NCBI GenBank assembly: GCA_951799425.1 | Contig: OX637394.1 | Location: forward strand, 28,990,001-29,054,000 | Length of the DNA stretch: 64,000 nt | Source: Ilex aquifolium | Lineage: Eukaryota; Streptophyta; Magnoliopsida; Aquifoliales; Aquifoliaceae | Direction of reading: 5' to 3' | Part shown: positions 11,349 through 20,946 of the stretch, one piece after another | How the letters are laid out: every line of letters starts with the position of its first letter | Numbering within the stretch: position 1 is the stretch's first letter | The notes under the pieces: model-generated | What the model saw: only the letters and a program-made list of their open reading frames with translations | Database searches by the model: none | What the model was told of the DNA's origin: nothing | Position numbers and translations under genes: made by a program

Positions 11349-11385
11349 AACATTGGGGACAATGTTCAGTCTAGGTTGGGGGGTG
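11349..11385 (+). promoter_or_regulatory. Palindrome plus internal copy of the polypurine tract
   Basis: AACATTG-ggga-CAATGTT (11349-11366) is a perfect 7-bp stem with a 4-nt loop. At 11372-11385 the 14 bases taggttggggggtg are identical to the 3' polypurine tract at 15624-15637 that precedes the 3' LTR. A second, internal plus-strand priming site analogous to a central PPT is possible (inference). Confidence 0.65.
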
Positions 11386-11600
11386 AGATCTACAGTTTAC
11401 AGTAGTTGATCTGCAGTTTACAGTAGTTGATCTGCGCAGGTTGAACCCGTAAAATTTTCTGTAAATTTTTTTTGTTTTTATTGTTGTATCTGTTCAGATT
11501 ATGTACCTTGTATTAATGATAATATCTGTGGGTCAGTTTTGATCGTCTTTGTGACTGGAAGACGTAAAAGAACCAGATAGTGGGTTATAAAGTAGCAATC
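11386..11600 (+). other. Non-coding spacer before CX2C ORF 1, with short direct repeat
   Basis: Contains two tandem copies of acagtttacagtagttgatc-type sequence (11390-11435), then AT-rich sequence. From about 11540 a block gtctttgtgactgg, then agacgtaaaagaaccagata, is shared with 13298-13330 ahead of the second copy of the ORF. Confidence 0.6.
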
Positions 11601-12011
11601 ATGGATGTAAATCTTTTTTGGTTTAGTCTAGGAGTCCTACGTACTTTTCCATCTGATGTACATACCATGATCATGAGAAAAGCAAGATTAGTAAGGAAGG
11701 CTGAAATCAAAGAAAAACAAGCGAAACCCCTCTGTGGCCGAAGCAGTTATTCTAAACGTCGTCGTGCTACACGACTTGGTGCCTGTAAACAGTGTGGCAG
11801 ATACTTTCATGAGAAAAGATACAACAAATGTTCTGAACCAATTTCCGGTCGCGCAACCGATCGATTAAACTGGATAAAACATGGGCTGAGTAAGGATTAC
11901 CCTGATACGCCATGCTATTCCGGTACTGTGCTTAACCGATTTGTGAGAGAGGAAGTTGGGAGAGTTACTGGTTGTCCATTTTACACAGATACGGAGGGGG
12001 AATCGGATTGA
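11601..12011 (+). CDS. Athila CX2CX4HX6C protein, copy 1 (136 aa)
   Basis: I take the ATG at 11601 (MDVNLFWFSLGVL), because the paralogue at 13354 has a Met at the same place; the frame is open further upstream but only through a GTG. The small basic protein has a hydrophobic N-terminus (LFWFSLGVL), FPSDVH, an Arg/Lys-rich middle, then CKQCGRYFHEKRYNKC (C-X2-C-X4-H-X6-C, a possible zinc site). SEPISGRATDRLNWI and GLSKDYPDTP follow, and the tail is acidic. About two thirds of residues are identical to the second copy and both frames are intact, so the protein was evidently under selection in this element lineage. It is not an obvious envelope protein: no long ectodomain or C-terminal anchor. 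A nucleic-acid-binding accessory role is inference. I do not recognise the family. Confidence 0.7.
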   Translation: MDVNLFWFSLGVLRTFPSDVHTMIMRKARLVRKAEIKEKQAKPLCGRSSYSKRRRATRLGACKQCGRYFHEKRYNKCSEPISGRATDRLNWIKHGLSKDYPDTPCYSGTVLNRFVREEVGRVTGCPFYTDTEGESD

Positions 12012-12467
12012 CCTCTGTGGAAAAGTGTACTGAGGTTGGGAATGAAAGCTGAAGGTCCGAGTCTGTAAAAATTTTTGATTCGACGTTCGAACGTTACAAC
12101 ACGTTTGAACGTTTTTGCTAAAATCATTCTACAATAGTGTACAGTTGCTTTTATTTATTAATGTTATTTTTAATGCATGTCACTTTCTTTTGTTGTATAA
12201 TTTTGTTGTTCCTAGTTTCAGATATCGGTGCATGGGTCAAAGCTCAAGTGCGAGGTGTTCTCTTACCCTACTCATTTTTATTACTATGCACCATTATTGC
12301 GCCTGCTGCTATTATTGCGCCTGCCGACACTGCCGAAAGTAAAGTTAGAAAAAAAAAAGGGGGGGGGCCTCCCACTGCCTTTCTTCTTCTTTTTTTCTTT
12401 TCTTCTGCCTGCCAGCTCCTGCCGACACTTTCTTATATTAAAAAAAAAAAAAAAAAAAATCTGAGGA
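12012..12467 (+). other. Inter-cassette spacer with ACGTTCGAACGT palindrome
   Basis: Non-coding sequence between the two cassettes. It carries a perfect 12-bp palindrome ACGTTCGAACGT at 12083-12094, with a degenerate copy (acgtttgaacgt) just after. An A/G run (12351-12367), a polypyrimidine stretch and a 20-nt A-run at about 12440 follow. GCCGACAC occurs at 12323 and 12422, and also at 10912 upstream of cassette 1. ORFs through the polypyrimidine part are not credible. Confidence 0.6.
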
Positions 12468-12630
12468 ATGCCTTTATTAGGCCTTCCACCTTTTTCTTTT
12501 TCTTCCACCATCACCGGTGTTGGTTTCCCCCTTTCTCTTTTCCTTCTCTTCTTCTCCTTCTTTTTCTTCTTTTCTTCTTCGTCGTCGTTCTTTCTGTTCT
12601 CTGTAAAAACAACTCACCCCCTGTAAATCC
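12468..12630 (+). promoter_or_regulatory. Cassette 2 leader: TATA-like box and polypyrimidine tract
   Basis: gcctttattaggcc, then about 120 nt of T/C-rich sequence, then the ATG of the second membrane ORF. The arrangement parallels 10945-11112. Confidence 0.5.
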
Positions 12631-12762
12631 ATGACCATATACGCCGACGATCCAGTCTTTTGTTTAATAATTTGCCTTATATGTTTGTATTTGTACCTGG
12701 GTGCTCTTTGTGTTCTCACACTTAGGATGAGGAGTTTCCAGAGAAACCCAGATATTCCTTGA
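12631..12762 (+). CDS. Athila small membrane ORF, copy 2 (43 aa)
   Basis: ATG at 12631, stop TGA at 12760-12762. It begins MTIYADDP and has a hydrophobic segment at residues 9-30 (VFCLIICLICLYLYLGALCV), then a basic stretch (LRMRSFQR) and the tail NPDIP. It is too short for a default ORF search. The DDP start, single membrane span, basic juxtamembrane residues and NPDxP ending match the 48-aa ORF at 11113. Sequence identity in the membrane span is low while the layout is kept, as expected for constraint on hydrophobicity. A pyrimidine-AG site follows 29 nt after the stop, as in cassette 1. Membrane insertion is predicted from composition only. Function unknown. Confidence 0.6.
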   Translation: MTIYADDPVFCLIICLICLYLYLGALCVLTLRMRSFQRNPDIP

Positions 12763-13332
12763 GTTGAGTAATTGTTGTATTTTGTTTGTAGGTTTCGGCA
12801 GATGAACAGATCTGTACCTTACAACCTCATTTCCAAGCGTCATACACTTTCACTACTGCAACCTTATCTCCACTAGCCCACTAGTGCTAGTGTTGTAAGT
12901 ATTGCTTGTTTGTAATTTCATTTATATATATATTTGAAATTTGATATCTACAGCTTGTGATTCTGATGGCTATTTGTCTTTATAAAATTCCTTGTGAATT
13001 TGCTATGCCCTCCAATGACTATGCTGTAATTGCTGTTACAGTAAGATCTGATAATTTGCCAAATAATCCTCCTCAATCCTATGTATTCTGGGTTTATTCC
13101 TTCTTCGTTAATTTGTTTGTTTCATCCTAAATCTTCTTCCTTCCGCTTGTATTTTGGTATACTTTCTCTAGTTTCGTATTTGTAATTTTAGTTTTAGATC
13201 TGAAAAAAAAAAAAAAAAAAATTATTTTTTCTGGATCGCGTTTTTTTTAGTATTTGTACTTGTATTTCATGATCACATTGGATGCAGCTTCAACTGTCTT
13301 TGTGACTGGCAGACGTTAAAGAACCAGATAGA
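12763..13332 (+). other. Spacer between membrane ORF 2 and CX2C ORF 2
   Basis: Non-coding, about 250 nt longer than the equivalent spacer in cassette 1. It contains the pyrimidine-AG and GAACAGATCT pair (12781-12813), a tatatatata tract near 12923, an A-run at 13203-13220 and the shared block ending agaaccagata at 13330. Confidence 0.6.
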
Positions 13333-13758
13333 ATGTCTTTAGTCTTAGCAAGCATGGATCCTAAACTTTTTTGGTTTAGTCTAGGAGTTCTACACATTTT
13401 CCCATCTGATGTGCATGCTGTGATAATGAGAAAAGCAAGGGATGGGAGAAAAATTGAGATCCGAGAGAAACAACAACAACCATTGTGTGGCAGAAGCAAT
13501 TTTGCTAAACATCGTCGTTCCAAACGACTGGGTGCTTGTTACCATTGTGGCAGGATATTTCATATGAAAAAACATAATCAGTGTTCTGAACCAATTTCGG
13601 GTCGTGCAACCGATCGATTAAACTGGATAGTGTATGGGCTGAGTAAGGATTATCCTGACACGCCATCTTATGCCAGTCCAGGACTTACAAGTTATGTGCG
13701 ACAAGAAGTTGGAAGGGTCACTGATAATGACATAGATCCAAGCAATGACTCGGATTAG
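13333..13758 (+). CDS. Athila CX2CX4HX6C protein, copy 2 (141 aa)
   Basis: ATG at 13333, with an in-frame ATG at 13354 that matches the start of copy 1. The shared blocks are LFWFSLGVL, FPSDVH, IMRKAR, PLCGRS, RLGAC, CYHCGRIFHMKKHNQC (same C-X2-C-X4-H-X6-C spacing), SEPISGRATDRLNWI, GLSKDYPDTP and EVGRV, with an acidic tail ending DSD. About 66 percent identical to copy 1 by eye count. The duplication is old relative to the insertion, since the LTRs are nearly identical while the copies differ by a third. So both were carried intact through many transposition cycles. Basic, cysteine-bearing and short, it could bind nucleic acid (inference). Copy 1 has diverged mainly in the linker residues and the C-terminus. 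Confidence 0.7.
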   Translation: MSLVLASMDPKLFWFSLGVLHIFPSDVHAVIMRKARDGRKIEIREKQQQPLCGRSNFAKHRRSKRLGACYHCGRIFHMKKHNQCSEPISGRATDRLNWIVYGLSKDYPDTPSYASPGLTSYVRQEVGRVTDNDIDPSNDSD

Positions 13759-13870
13759 ATTTTGACTATTAAAGACAAAGCTGTGGAAAAATATGTTTTG
13801 GAATGAAGGTTAAGGGTCTGAACTCTTTTGTAAAATATTTTTGTACAAAGTCTGGTTGTTGAAATAAAAA
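13759..13870 (+). other. Athila 3' region immediately after CX2C ORF 2
   Basis: Short AT-rich non-coding link between the stop codon and the tandem repeat, with gaaataaaaat near 13860 as a possible poly(A) signal. Confidence 0.4.
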
Positions 13871-14135
13871 TATGGGCCGAGTAAGGAACGTCCCGAACTA
13901 CCAACTAATAGTGTAGGTAGGGATTTGATCCTGAGACGCCATAAATTTCCAAGTTCAATTTGTGCATTTTATCTTCTTTCAATTTTCATAGATAAATGAG
14001 TATGTGGGCTGAGTAAGGAATGTCCTAAAATGCCAACCTGTAGTGTGGGTAGGGACTTATCCTGAGACGTCATAGTTTTTTAAGTTTAATTGGTGCATCT
14101 AGTCTTCTTTCAATTTTCATAGATAAATGAGTATG
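13871..14135 (+). repeat. Two imperfect tandem copies (about 130 bp) resembling a decayed end of the CX2C ORF
   Basis: Both units begin gggcYgagtaaggaaYgtcc and contain gtgtRggtaggga, then atcctgagacgYcat, and end caattttcatagataaatga. The start of each unit resembles the codons for GLSKDYPDTP inside the ORFs at 11886 and 13637 (gggctgagtaaggattaYcc). The repeats may descend from further copies of that gene segment. No frame remains open. Confidence 0.7.
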
Positions 14136-15623
14136 TTTATAATTTTGAATTTTATTTCTTCTTTTTAAAAAAAAAAAAAAAACTCACTTCTTTGAAAAAT
14201 GGTATTTTCTCTATGCTTAAATGTCAAATGTATATTGCTATTTGTTATTCTTAAGGTACAGAATGACCAGACTCAAAAATAGAATCGGTATATAACCGAC
14301 ATTCCATGAAAAACCTGACATTACCAGTAGAGATGATAAAGAATACCATGGTAAATTTTGAGCCTTACCATACTTTTGAGAGATAATTAACATTTATTCA
14401 AGTAAGGTCTTTCATTCTCTATTTTTGAATAATCTCATTAAATTTGCTTTGATTGACGCAACTAAGGTAATCTGTTGACATATCCCCAAGAAATCTGTTC
14501 ATACGACACATACATGTTCACATACTTGAGAAAGGATTTTAGGCCATCTTTGATTTGATATTGAGCCTTAGCCATTTTTTCTGCAAAATTATTTCCCTAG
14601 TCAGCCATGTTTGAGCCCTCAATGTATGATTTCTTCTTTGATAAACCCAAATATTTACCAAGCCACAAGAAAACATACTGGACACACCATTGCTATCTAA
14701 TTTTCTTGCACACTCTTATTAATCAATATGACACAGAAATGCAAAGAAATGGGAAAACTGTGGAGATTACTTTTCGATGATAAGGAGAATCAATGGGAAC
14801 AAATGAAAAAAAAAAAAAAAAAAAGAAATCATTTCTGGGCAAAATGTCGAAAAGCTAGAAAGAAGTGTGCTACATTACAGAATGAAAAGATAGCTTTTGA
14901 AAACCTCTGACGTCATTTCATTAGCCACTGACCTCTGGCCACGCTACAACCTATGAAAAGCCCTAATTGATCTCAAGTCTGTTACATGTGTGTGTTGTTA
15001 ATCAAAATTGGGGTATGGTAAATAGTATTTCTTTAAATTGCATCAATATTCTTTCATGAGATTATGCCAAACATGATTAGTTTGTTTCCGTAAACTTCAC
15101 TTCCTTCCTAATTGTGCATGTGATTTTTCGATTGGCCACCTTCTGATCACATGCCCCGTGAGAGACAAGTCACTATAATCGGAGTGAATTTTTGCTGAGA
15201 GCATTCTACGAGAGGTTTGTGAAATCGAAGCTATCCATGGAAGGTAGTAAAGTGGAGTGTTTGTTATATAACAATTCTTGTTGCTAGAATGATCATTCTT
15301 ACTACATAGGGAATTTCAAATACCAATATAACAAGTGTTTATTTTTGCATATATTACGTACCAATGACAGAGAAGTGTTTTATTTTGCTAAAAATAAAAA
15401 TAAAAAAATTCGGCGTCTCAACTATCATGGTGCTAATGCATATACACATTTTTTTTCAAATGGAGTTTGTAGGTAGCTTCACTGAAAACCTTCACGAGAC
15501 AAAACTCGTCCACTAGGAATCACCTAGGGGTTTAACGGCTTATTGCATATGCTAAATGCAATCGTGTTATTTACGAAAGTGATTTTGTTATGCTGTTATT
15601 TATTACTAGGGACTAGTAATGTT
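14136..15623 (+). other. Athila long 3' untranslated region
   Basis: About 1.5 kb of AT-rich sequence with an A-run at 14167 and 14807-14824 and no convincing ORF; a 60-codon lysine-rich frame at 14728 spans an A-run and has no paralogue. The end (15500-15600) holds cactaggaatcacctagggg, a short palindromic block. This position, before the PPT, is usual for Athila elements. Confidence 0.6.
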
Positions 15624-15637
15624 TAGGTTGGGGGGTG
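15624..15637 (+). other. Athila 3' polypurine tract
   Basis: taggttggggggtg directly precedes the TG of the 3' LTR. It is repeated exactly at 11372-11385. Confidence 0.9.
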
Positions 15638-17382
15638 TGATTAACCCTAATTAATGCAAAATGTAATTAAATTAAAAGGTCAATTGTGTAATTAAATAAA
15701 GTTAAACTAGTCAAAATAAATCTAATTAGGGTTAATGTGTGAATTAAGGATAATGCATTGAATGTTGTTCTTTTCAGGTTTTTATGCGTCAAAACGACGG
15801 GAGCCAATTATCAAAGCATGGAGAGCAACTTATCAAAGCATAGGGTGTAAATTATTAAAGCTCAAAACAAAGGGAGATCAAAGTGTAAATCAAGATCTTC
15901 TTGATATTTGTAATTAAATATCTTTTAGGATAAATATCTTTTAGGATATTTGTAATTAAATATCTTTTAGGATAAATATCTTTTAGGATATTTGTAATTA
16001 AATATATTTTAGGATAAATATCTTTTAGGATATTTGTAATTTGGATGCCTATAAATACCCCCCTTGGGGGCTTGTAATGGGCATCCTTCTCTTGTTTCAT
16101 TTTTCTTGTAAAGAACATTTCTTCCTAGTGGAAAACACTCCAAAGGTCTTGAATCTTTTTCTTGAATCATCTTTCAAGTATTATTGCTTTATTTACTTTC
16201 TTGAGTTATTGTTTTCTTTTTATTAGATCTTGGTTGTGAATTAAACACCAAGAAGTTATTGTTTTCTTTTATGTTTTAGATCTTGGTTGTGAATTAAACA
16301 CCAAGAAGTTATTGTTTTCTTTTATGTTTTTATTATATCTTGGTTGTGGATTAAACACCAAGAAGTTGTTGTTTTCTTTTTATTAGATCTTGGTTGTGAA
16401 TTAAACACCAAGAAGTTATTGTTTTCTTTTATGTTTTTATTATATCTTGGTTGTGGATTAAACACCAAGTATTTATTGCTTTCTTTTAATTTAAGTATTG
16501 TTTTCTTTTACTTCCATTGTTGGAGCTTCCTTCTTCCCCTTAGAGGAGTGAAACTCTTCCACTTTTCTAGAGCTTTACCAAAGCCGTGAAGGGTGGAACG
16601 TGATTCACTCATTCTTTGTCGAAGATCGGCTCTTTGTTTAGCTATTTTACTTTAAAGCATTTCACTTCTAGTGCTTGAGCATTTTACTTTGTAACACCTT
16701 TTGGGGATGAGTACCATTCATCATTCTAGCTTTACCATAGCTATGAAGGGTGAGTAGTCCTCATTCACTCTTTGGGAAGGGATGATAGATATGTAAAAGA
16801 TTAATCCGGACATTATGTTTGTGTATCACCTTTATGCTTAAATGTTCTATACTCCACTTGATTTTTGGGTGATTGAATGCACCTAGCAAAGTAAAGGTAC
16901 TTTGTATAATCAACGGATCTTTCTATGATAAATGGATGACTCCTACATGGAAAGATCCATTGATTCAAGGCAAGTACCCTAACTAACTCTTCATGACAAA
17001 CTTTCAATGTCCACCATTATTGCACTTCATTCCTATCTTCCGATTAATTTGTCGTTGACACGGGAGTTAATTGAGTTATAAAGCATAAACATAATGCACC
17101 GGATAATCAACTACATATTCTGATTCCCGAACCAAAGAGTGTTTGTTACATTTAATCATCTTATATTTTGTCTAGCAAAATACCCATTGGAAAGAATCTT
17201 ACATTCTATCCAAAACTTCTCACAACTTCAAAATCATAATATTTCCAATTACAAGTCTTTCTCACTATTTACTTCAAAGAACACCAACCATAGTTCCCTG
17301 AGGATTCGACTCTGGACTCAAACCAGATTATTACTACAACTTGACCGCCTGCACTTGGGTGTACACATTTCGGATCAAGTCA
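15638..17382 (+). repeat. Athila 3' LTR (1745 bp)
   Basis: TGATTAACCC...CAAGTCA. It differs from the 5' LTR by one missing 42-bp unit, by T for C in tcaaagcaYggagagc, and by T for C in aacttcYcacaac. TATA box and hairpin repeats are conserved. The duplication caggg follows at 17383-17387. Confidence 0.97.
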
Positions 17383-17387
17383 CAGGG

Positions 17388-17561
17388 CTCGTCAGAGGTA
17401 GGGACTCGCAGAGGCAAATCAAGATCAGGAAAAAACCATTTCTTGATTGATACCAAATCAGAAGGCTCTAAGGTCGAAGGAGACAAGTAGCGACAATGCC
17501 ACTTCCATTCGATTCCGAAGGAAGTGCGTTCCTTGAACAAAGAAGAGACGGAGGCAGCCAT
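17388..17561 (-). pseudogene. Element A antisense gene 2, 5' end of exon 1
   Basis: ATG at 17561 (MAASVSSLFKERTSFGIEW) reads leftward through KKWFFPDLDLPLRVPTSDEPC and is then cut by the Athila insertion; coding resumes at 3442 with LPRGEV-type sequence. The sister gene at 33824 has the same start, except that element B has a TAA where this copy reads TAC (Tyr). This exon supplies the N-terminus of the Transposase_28-like protein described at 2523-3442. Confidence 0.8.
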
Positions 17562-18278
17562 TAAAGGTTATGGTGAAAACAGAGGGAAACCACGAAAGAT
17601 CAAGAAGAAACTCAGAAATATTTTTGGTAAGAGAGAAGAAACTCAGCAGATGTTAGGAGACTTAAAGGAGTTTGTTAGTTTTTAGGAAACCAAGGGCCAC
17701 GCGAAGGATATAGTCGGCGGTCTTTTTGAGTTCCTAATTGATAAAGGTGGTTACGGTTTTGGAAAGCAGTTGGGAAAAGGCGGGAAAATGAGTCAGCACA
17801 AGATTACCCCTCGCAATGACTCAAAACAGTTGAAAATAAATTTGACCTCAAGCAAACAGAACATCCCTCATACTTCTTAGAGCTGAGCTCAGCTCGGTTG
17901 GCAACTTGGCATCTCCATAACAAGTCTTTGAGACCTTCAGTTCCAAGAACCTTTCTCACATCAGAATGATGAAGTTCCTGATGAGTTCCTTAGTTCATCA
18001 AAGGAGCTTGGCAGCTCATAAAGTCCATAATCTTGCTTCAAGAAGGACTGAAGCGCTTCTCAAAGCAATGGGGGCAGGGGAAGTATAAGGAGAAGAGAAG
18101 AAAGAATGCAAAGTAAAACAGAACCATATATGTCTCAAATCGAAATCACAACACATCACAATTCAAAACAAGATTCAGAAATTACTTTGTGAAGTTTGTA
18201 TTCCAAAACACAAGTTTGAAGTACAAAAAAAAAAAAAAAAAAAAGAAAGATGGAATTACATGAACACAAAAAGGAGCT
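17562..18278. other. Element A spacer between the two antisense genes
   Basis: Non-coding. It should hold the promoter of antisense gene 2, transcribed leftward. It is rich in agctca/gagctc and ttccaag stretches, has an A-run at 18227-18244, and matches 33830-34861 in the sister copy in patches. No ORF supported. Confidence 0.5.
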
Positions 18279-20946
18279 CTAAGTATCTAGGGAAGGCATA
18301 ATTGAAGGAGTTTGCAACCCCATGGATGAGCCCTCAGCAGCAGACAAAAGAGAAGAACTTCCAGGGGAGCCAGCTGCACGGATCTCTGCTCCTATTGATT
18401 CCGAATTCTGAACAAGGGCCTCGGTCACAAGGTCAACTGAGAATGGTGTAGTGGCACCAATAGCAGGAGTAGCAGTTGGGAGCTCAGGAGTTGCAGTTGG
18501 GAGCTTAGGAAATGCGGCAAGAGAGCCTGTCCCGGTGGCAAGAGCTCCAGAAAACTCAGCAGAAAAGGGGGTGGCACACGGAATAACTGGAGAAGCAAGT
18601 ACATCTTGATTCGAGGCTTCAGCTGGTGGAACCGAAGCACCTTCCTCGTTATCAGAATCAGATTCTTCCATTTCTTCCTCGGTGGGGATAGAGAAGTTGA
18701 AGTCCAGATCTGGAAAAGCCTTGATAGCCTTTCGCCTAAAGGCAAGCCACCTAGTAGCCCACAAGGTGGTGGCCTCATCCTTCAGCTCTACCACCTCGTT
18801 AGCCCTCTGTTTGACCAGGTCTTTCTGCACCTCGAGCTCCTCGCAGAGCTTGCCGTTTGCTTCGTTGAGGGTGAGGTAATCCTGCTTTGCCTGGTTGAGT
18901 TCTTTCTTGGTATCAAAGGCCTCTTGACTAGCCTTGGACCATGCCTCAGTCTTGAGCATCAGATCCTCCTTGGTTATCCGTAGCTCATCCCGAGCTTTCT
19001 TCTCCCCTTCCTCAGCTCGGACCTTGACAGTTAGGGTGTGTTTGAGGTCGGAGGTTTGCTTCTCTACTTGCTCCTTAAGGTCTTGCATCTGGGTCCTAAG
19101 GTCCTTATTCTCAAAGGACAATTCAGCAACCTTGAGCTCATACGCCTTCAGAGCCTTGACAGAGCGCTCATAAGATCGAACCCGGTGCAATAGACCCTTC
19201 ACGTGGAGAGCCGTCTGAGGACACAAAGGAAGTTCAGCAAATTACGTGAGACTATGAAATGAAAATAAGTGGAAAGGGAAAAAATGCTAGCACTTACAGC
19301 GGCTGCTCCCTGAAGAGCTGAAGAGATGGATTCCTCAAGGGGCACAAAAGCAGCCTTCAGGACATCAGACTCAGAAAAAATAGAAGAAATAGCTCCCGCA
19401 GCTAGATCCATGTTGTCGAAGTAAGAATCCTCATCCTCCTTTTCGGATTTTCCCCCTCCATCAACAATCTTCCCAGAGGCACTGTATTTGAAAGTTCTGG
19501 GGTGGAGATTGGGGATCAGTCACAAAGCCTTCTCGACCTCAGAGGAGGAAGGGGAAGACTGACCTCCCACTTGGACTGGTACCAACGCAGTCTGAGCCTC
19601 TGGAGCGGAAGAGATGACTGCAATTTGAGGAGTGCCGGATGAGGAAGGCAACGCCTTGGTGGGAGCCGGTTCTTTAACAGATAAGGAGGGCGAAGACATC
19701 TCCAGCCTCGAAATTTTAGCCCGGGTAATAGGGCCGCTCCCAGAGCCGACCTGGGCCTTGCGCTTGCTGGATTTACCACCTTTCATCAGCTCCTCAACCT
19801 TAGCCTTGAGCTCTTCGGGAGTAGATTTCATAGTGGAGGGACCTGGAAGGTCTGAGTTGAGTCAGGAAATATAAAAGAAAAAGAGGAAGAGAAGGAAAGT
19901 ATTAATGATATTACCTTCTTCAGTGCCTACAGCAGATATTGGAATAGCTAAGGTCGCCGGGGGGGGGGCTCAGACCTAACTCCACCAGATTTCGAGACTC
20001 GATGAGATCAGCGTACCACTCTGGCCTGATTTTCCCCAATTTTAATAGCACCTTCTTGTCTTCGGGGCTGAGCTCAGGCCGACCACCTAAAAATGAAAAA
20101 GAGCAAGTAAGAGCAAAGAAAGAGGCTCATAAGTTCCAGATCAGAGCTCAGCCAGCTTGAGTAAAGACTCACCCAAGTTTTCTGGGATACCAAGAGTATC
20201 TGTTTTATCCGCAGGATTATACTCCCAGTTGGTACCCCCAATAAAAAAGAATTGCTTTTTCCACGCTTTGTGAGAAGTTGGGAGGTCGGTAATGATCTTC
20301 CTAGCATTGTTTCGCTTAGAAATATACAGAAAGCCTTTGGAAGAGGTCAGCTTGACGTTGAAAAGTTGCATAAGCAAAGAAATGCTAGGAACTTCGAGTT
20401 TATGCTTCTTAAAGATGACTAAGAGGCCTACCATAATGTCATAGAAGTTGGGGGAGAGCTGGGAAGGGCATACGTTGAAGTGTTGCAGAACAGCCTTGAT
20501 AAAGGGATGCAGGGGAAAGCGAAGACCGTTCTCAAAGGCAGCGAGGAAGAAGCAGACCCTCTTACTCACTTTTTCTACATAGTAGATGGATTTATCTGGG
20601 CACCAGGGTTCAACCCCAGGAGGAAAACCATAGCGAGCTTTATACGCTCTCATCAATGCAGGGGCCTCTCTACTATAGCCCACGAATTCGGCATACCTAA
20701 AGGCAGCCCCTAAGTATGAAGTTTTTTCTTCAACCCCAACTCCACTCACCTTGCCCTTGCCTTTGTTAGGTTTGGGGGGCACGGGAGATGATGTAGAAGG
20801 AGGTTCCTCAGTGCCGACCTCGGCTTCTATAGCCTCCGCACCAGGAAAATTATCAATTTCATCACCTACGTCCCCTAAATCAGTGTCCTCAGACTGATAC
20901 CTAGTAGGGAAACAGAGGAACGGGTGGCACCGGAAGAGGCAGACAT
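18279..20946 (-). pseudogene. Element A antisense gene 1: Transposase_28-like and coiled-coil protein, 4 exons
   Basis: The ATG at 20946 reads MSASSGATRSSVSLLG. Exon 1 carries an acidic linker (SEDTDLGDVGDEID) and the Transposase_28-like core GLRFPLHPFIKAVLQHFNV, with LSPNFYDIMVGLLVIF, ending at a GTGAGT donor near 20172. Exon 2 reads GRPELSPEDKKVL. Exon 3 has SGKRKA-type basic motifs and a Ser/Pro-rich stretch. Exon 4 (about 19213-18279) is a long coiled coil (ENKDLRTQMQDLKEQVEK and on) with an acidic C-terminus. It is related to antisense gene 2, sharing the (R)LP-x-HP and PSxLSP pattern. Decay: a frameshift near 20905 between MSASSGATR and YQSEDTD, a TGA after SEVEKAL near 19520, and other small changes against the sister gene. 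Role unknown; it belongs to the element and not to the host. Confidence 0.75.

Larger units (their letters stand above)
3448..17382 (+). mobile_element. Full-length Athila-type Ty3/gypsy LTR retrotransposon (13.9 kb), nested in element A
   Basis: Boundaries are defined by TG...CA LTRs, a 5-bp duplication (caggg), a tRNA-Asp primer site and a 3' polypurine tract. The order is 5' LTR, PBS, gag-pol (one frameshift), duplicated small-gene cassette, long 3' untranslated region, PPT, 3' LTR. The LTRs differ by one 42-bp repeat unit and, by eye, two C/T substitutions in about 1745 bp, indicating a very recent insertion. The Athila lineage is supported by the DLGAS protease motif, FMDDF reverse transcriptase motif, PBS sequence and the long post-pol region. 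Confidence 0.97.

Noticed and set aside
12284-12719. Lysine/arginine-rich minus-strand ORFs
   Set aside because: Produced by polypyrimidine tracts on the + strand; no conserved start or motif.
10960-13760. Classical env-like gene of Athila
   Set aside because: No long ORF with signal peptide, ectodomain and C-terminal anchor is present; only the two short-gene cassettes are supported.
14728-14910. 60-codon lysine-rich ORF in the Athila 3' region
   Set aside because: Crosses an 18-A run, has no second copy or family resemblance.
18606-19173. Plus-strand ORFs overlapping antisense gene 1
   Set aside because: The minus-strand reading has a conserved coiled coil, splice sites and a homologue in element B; the plus-strand frames do not.
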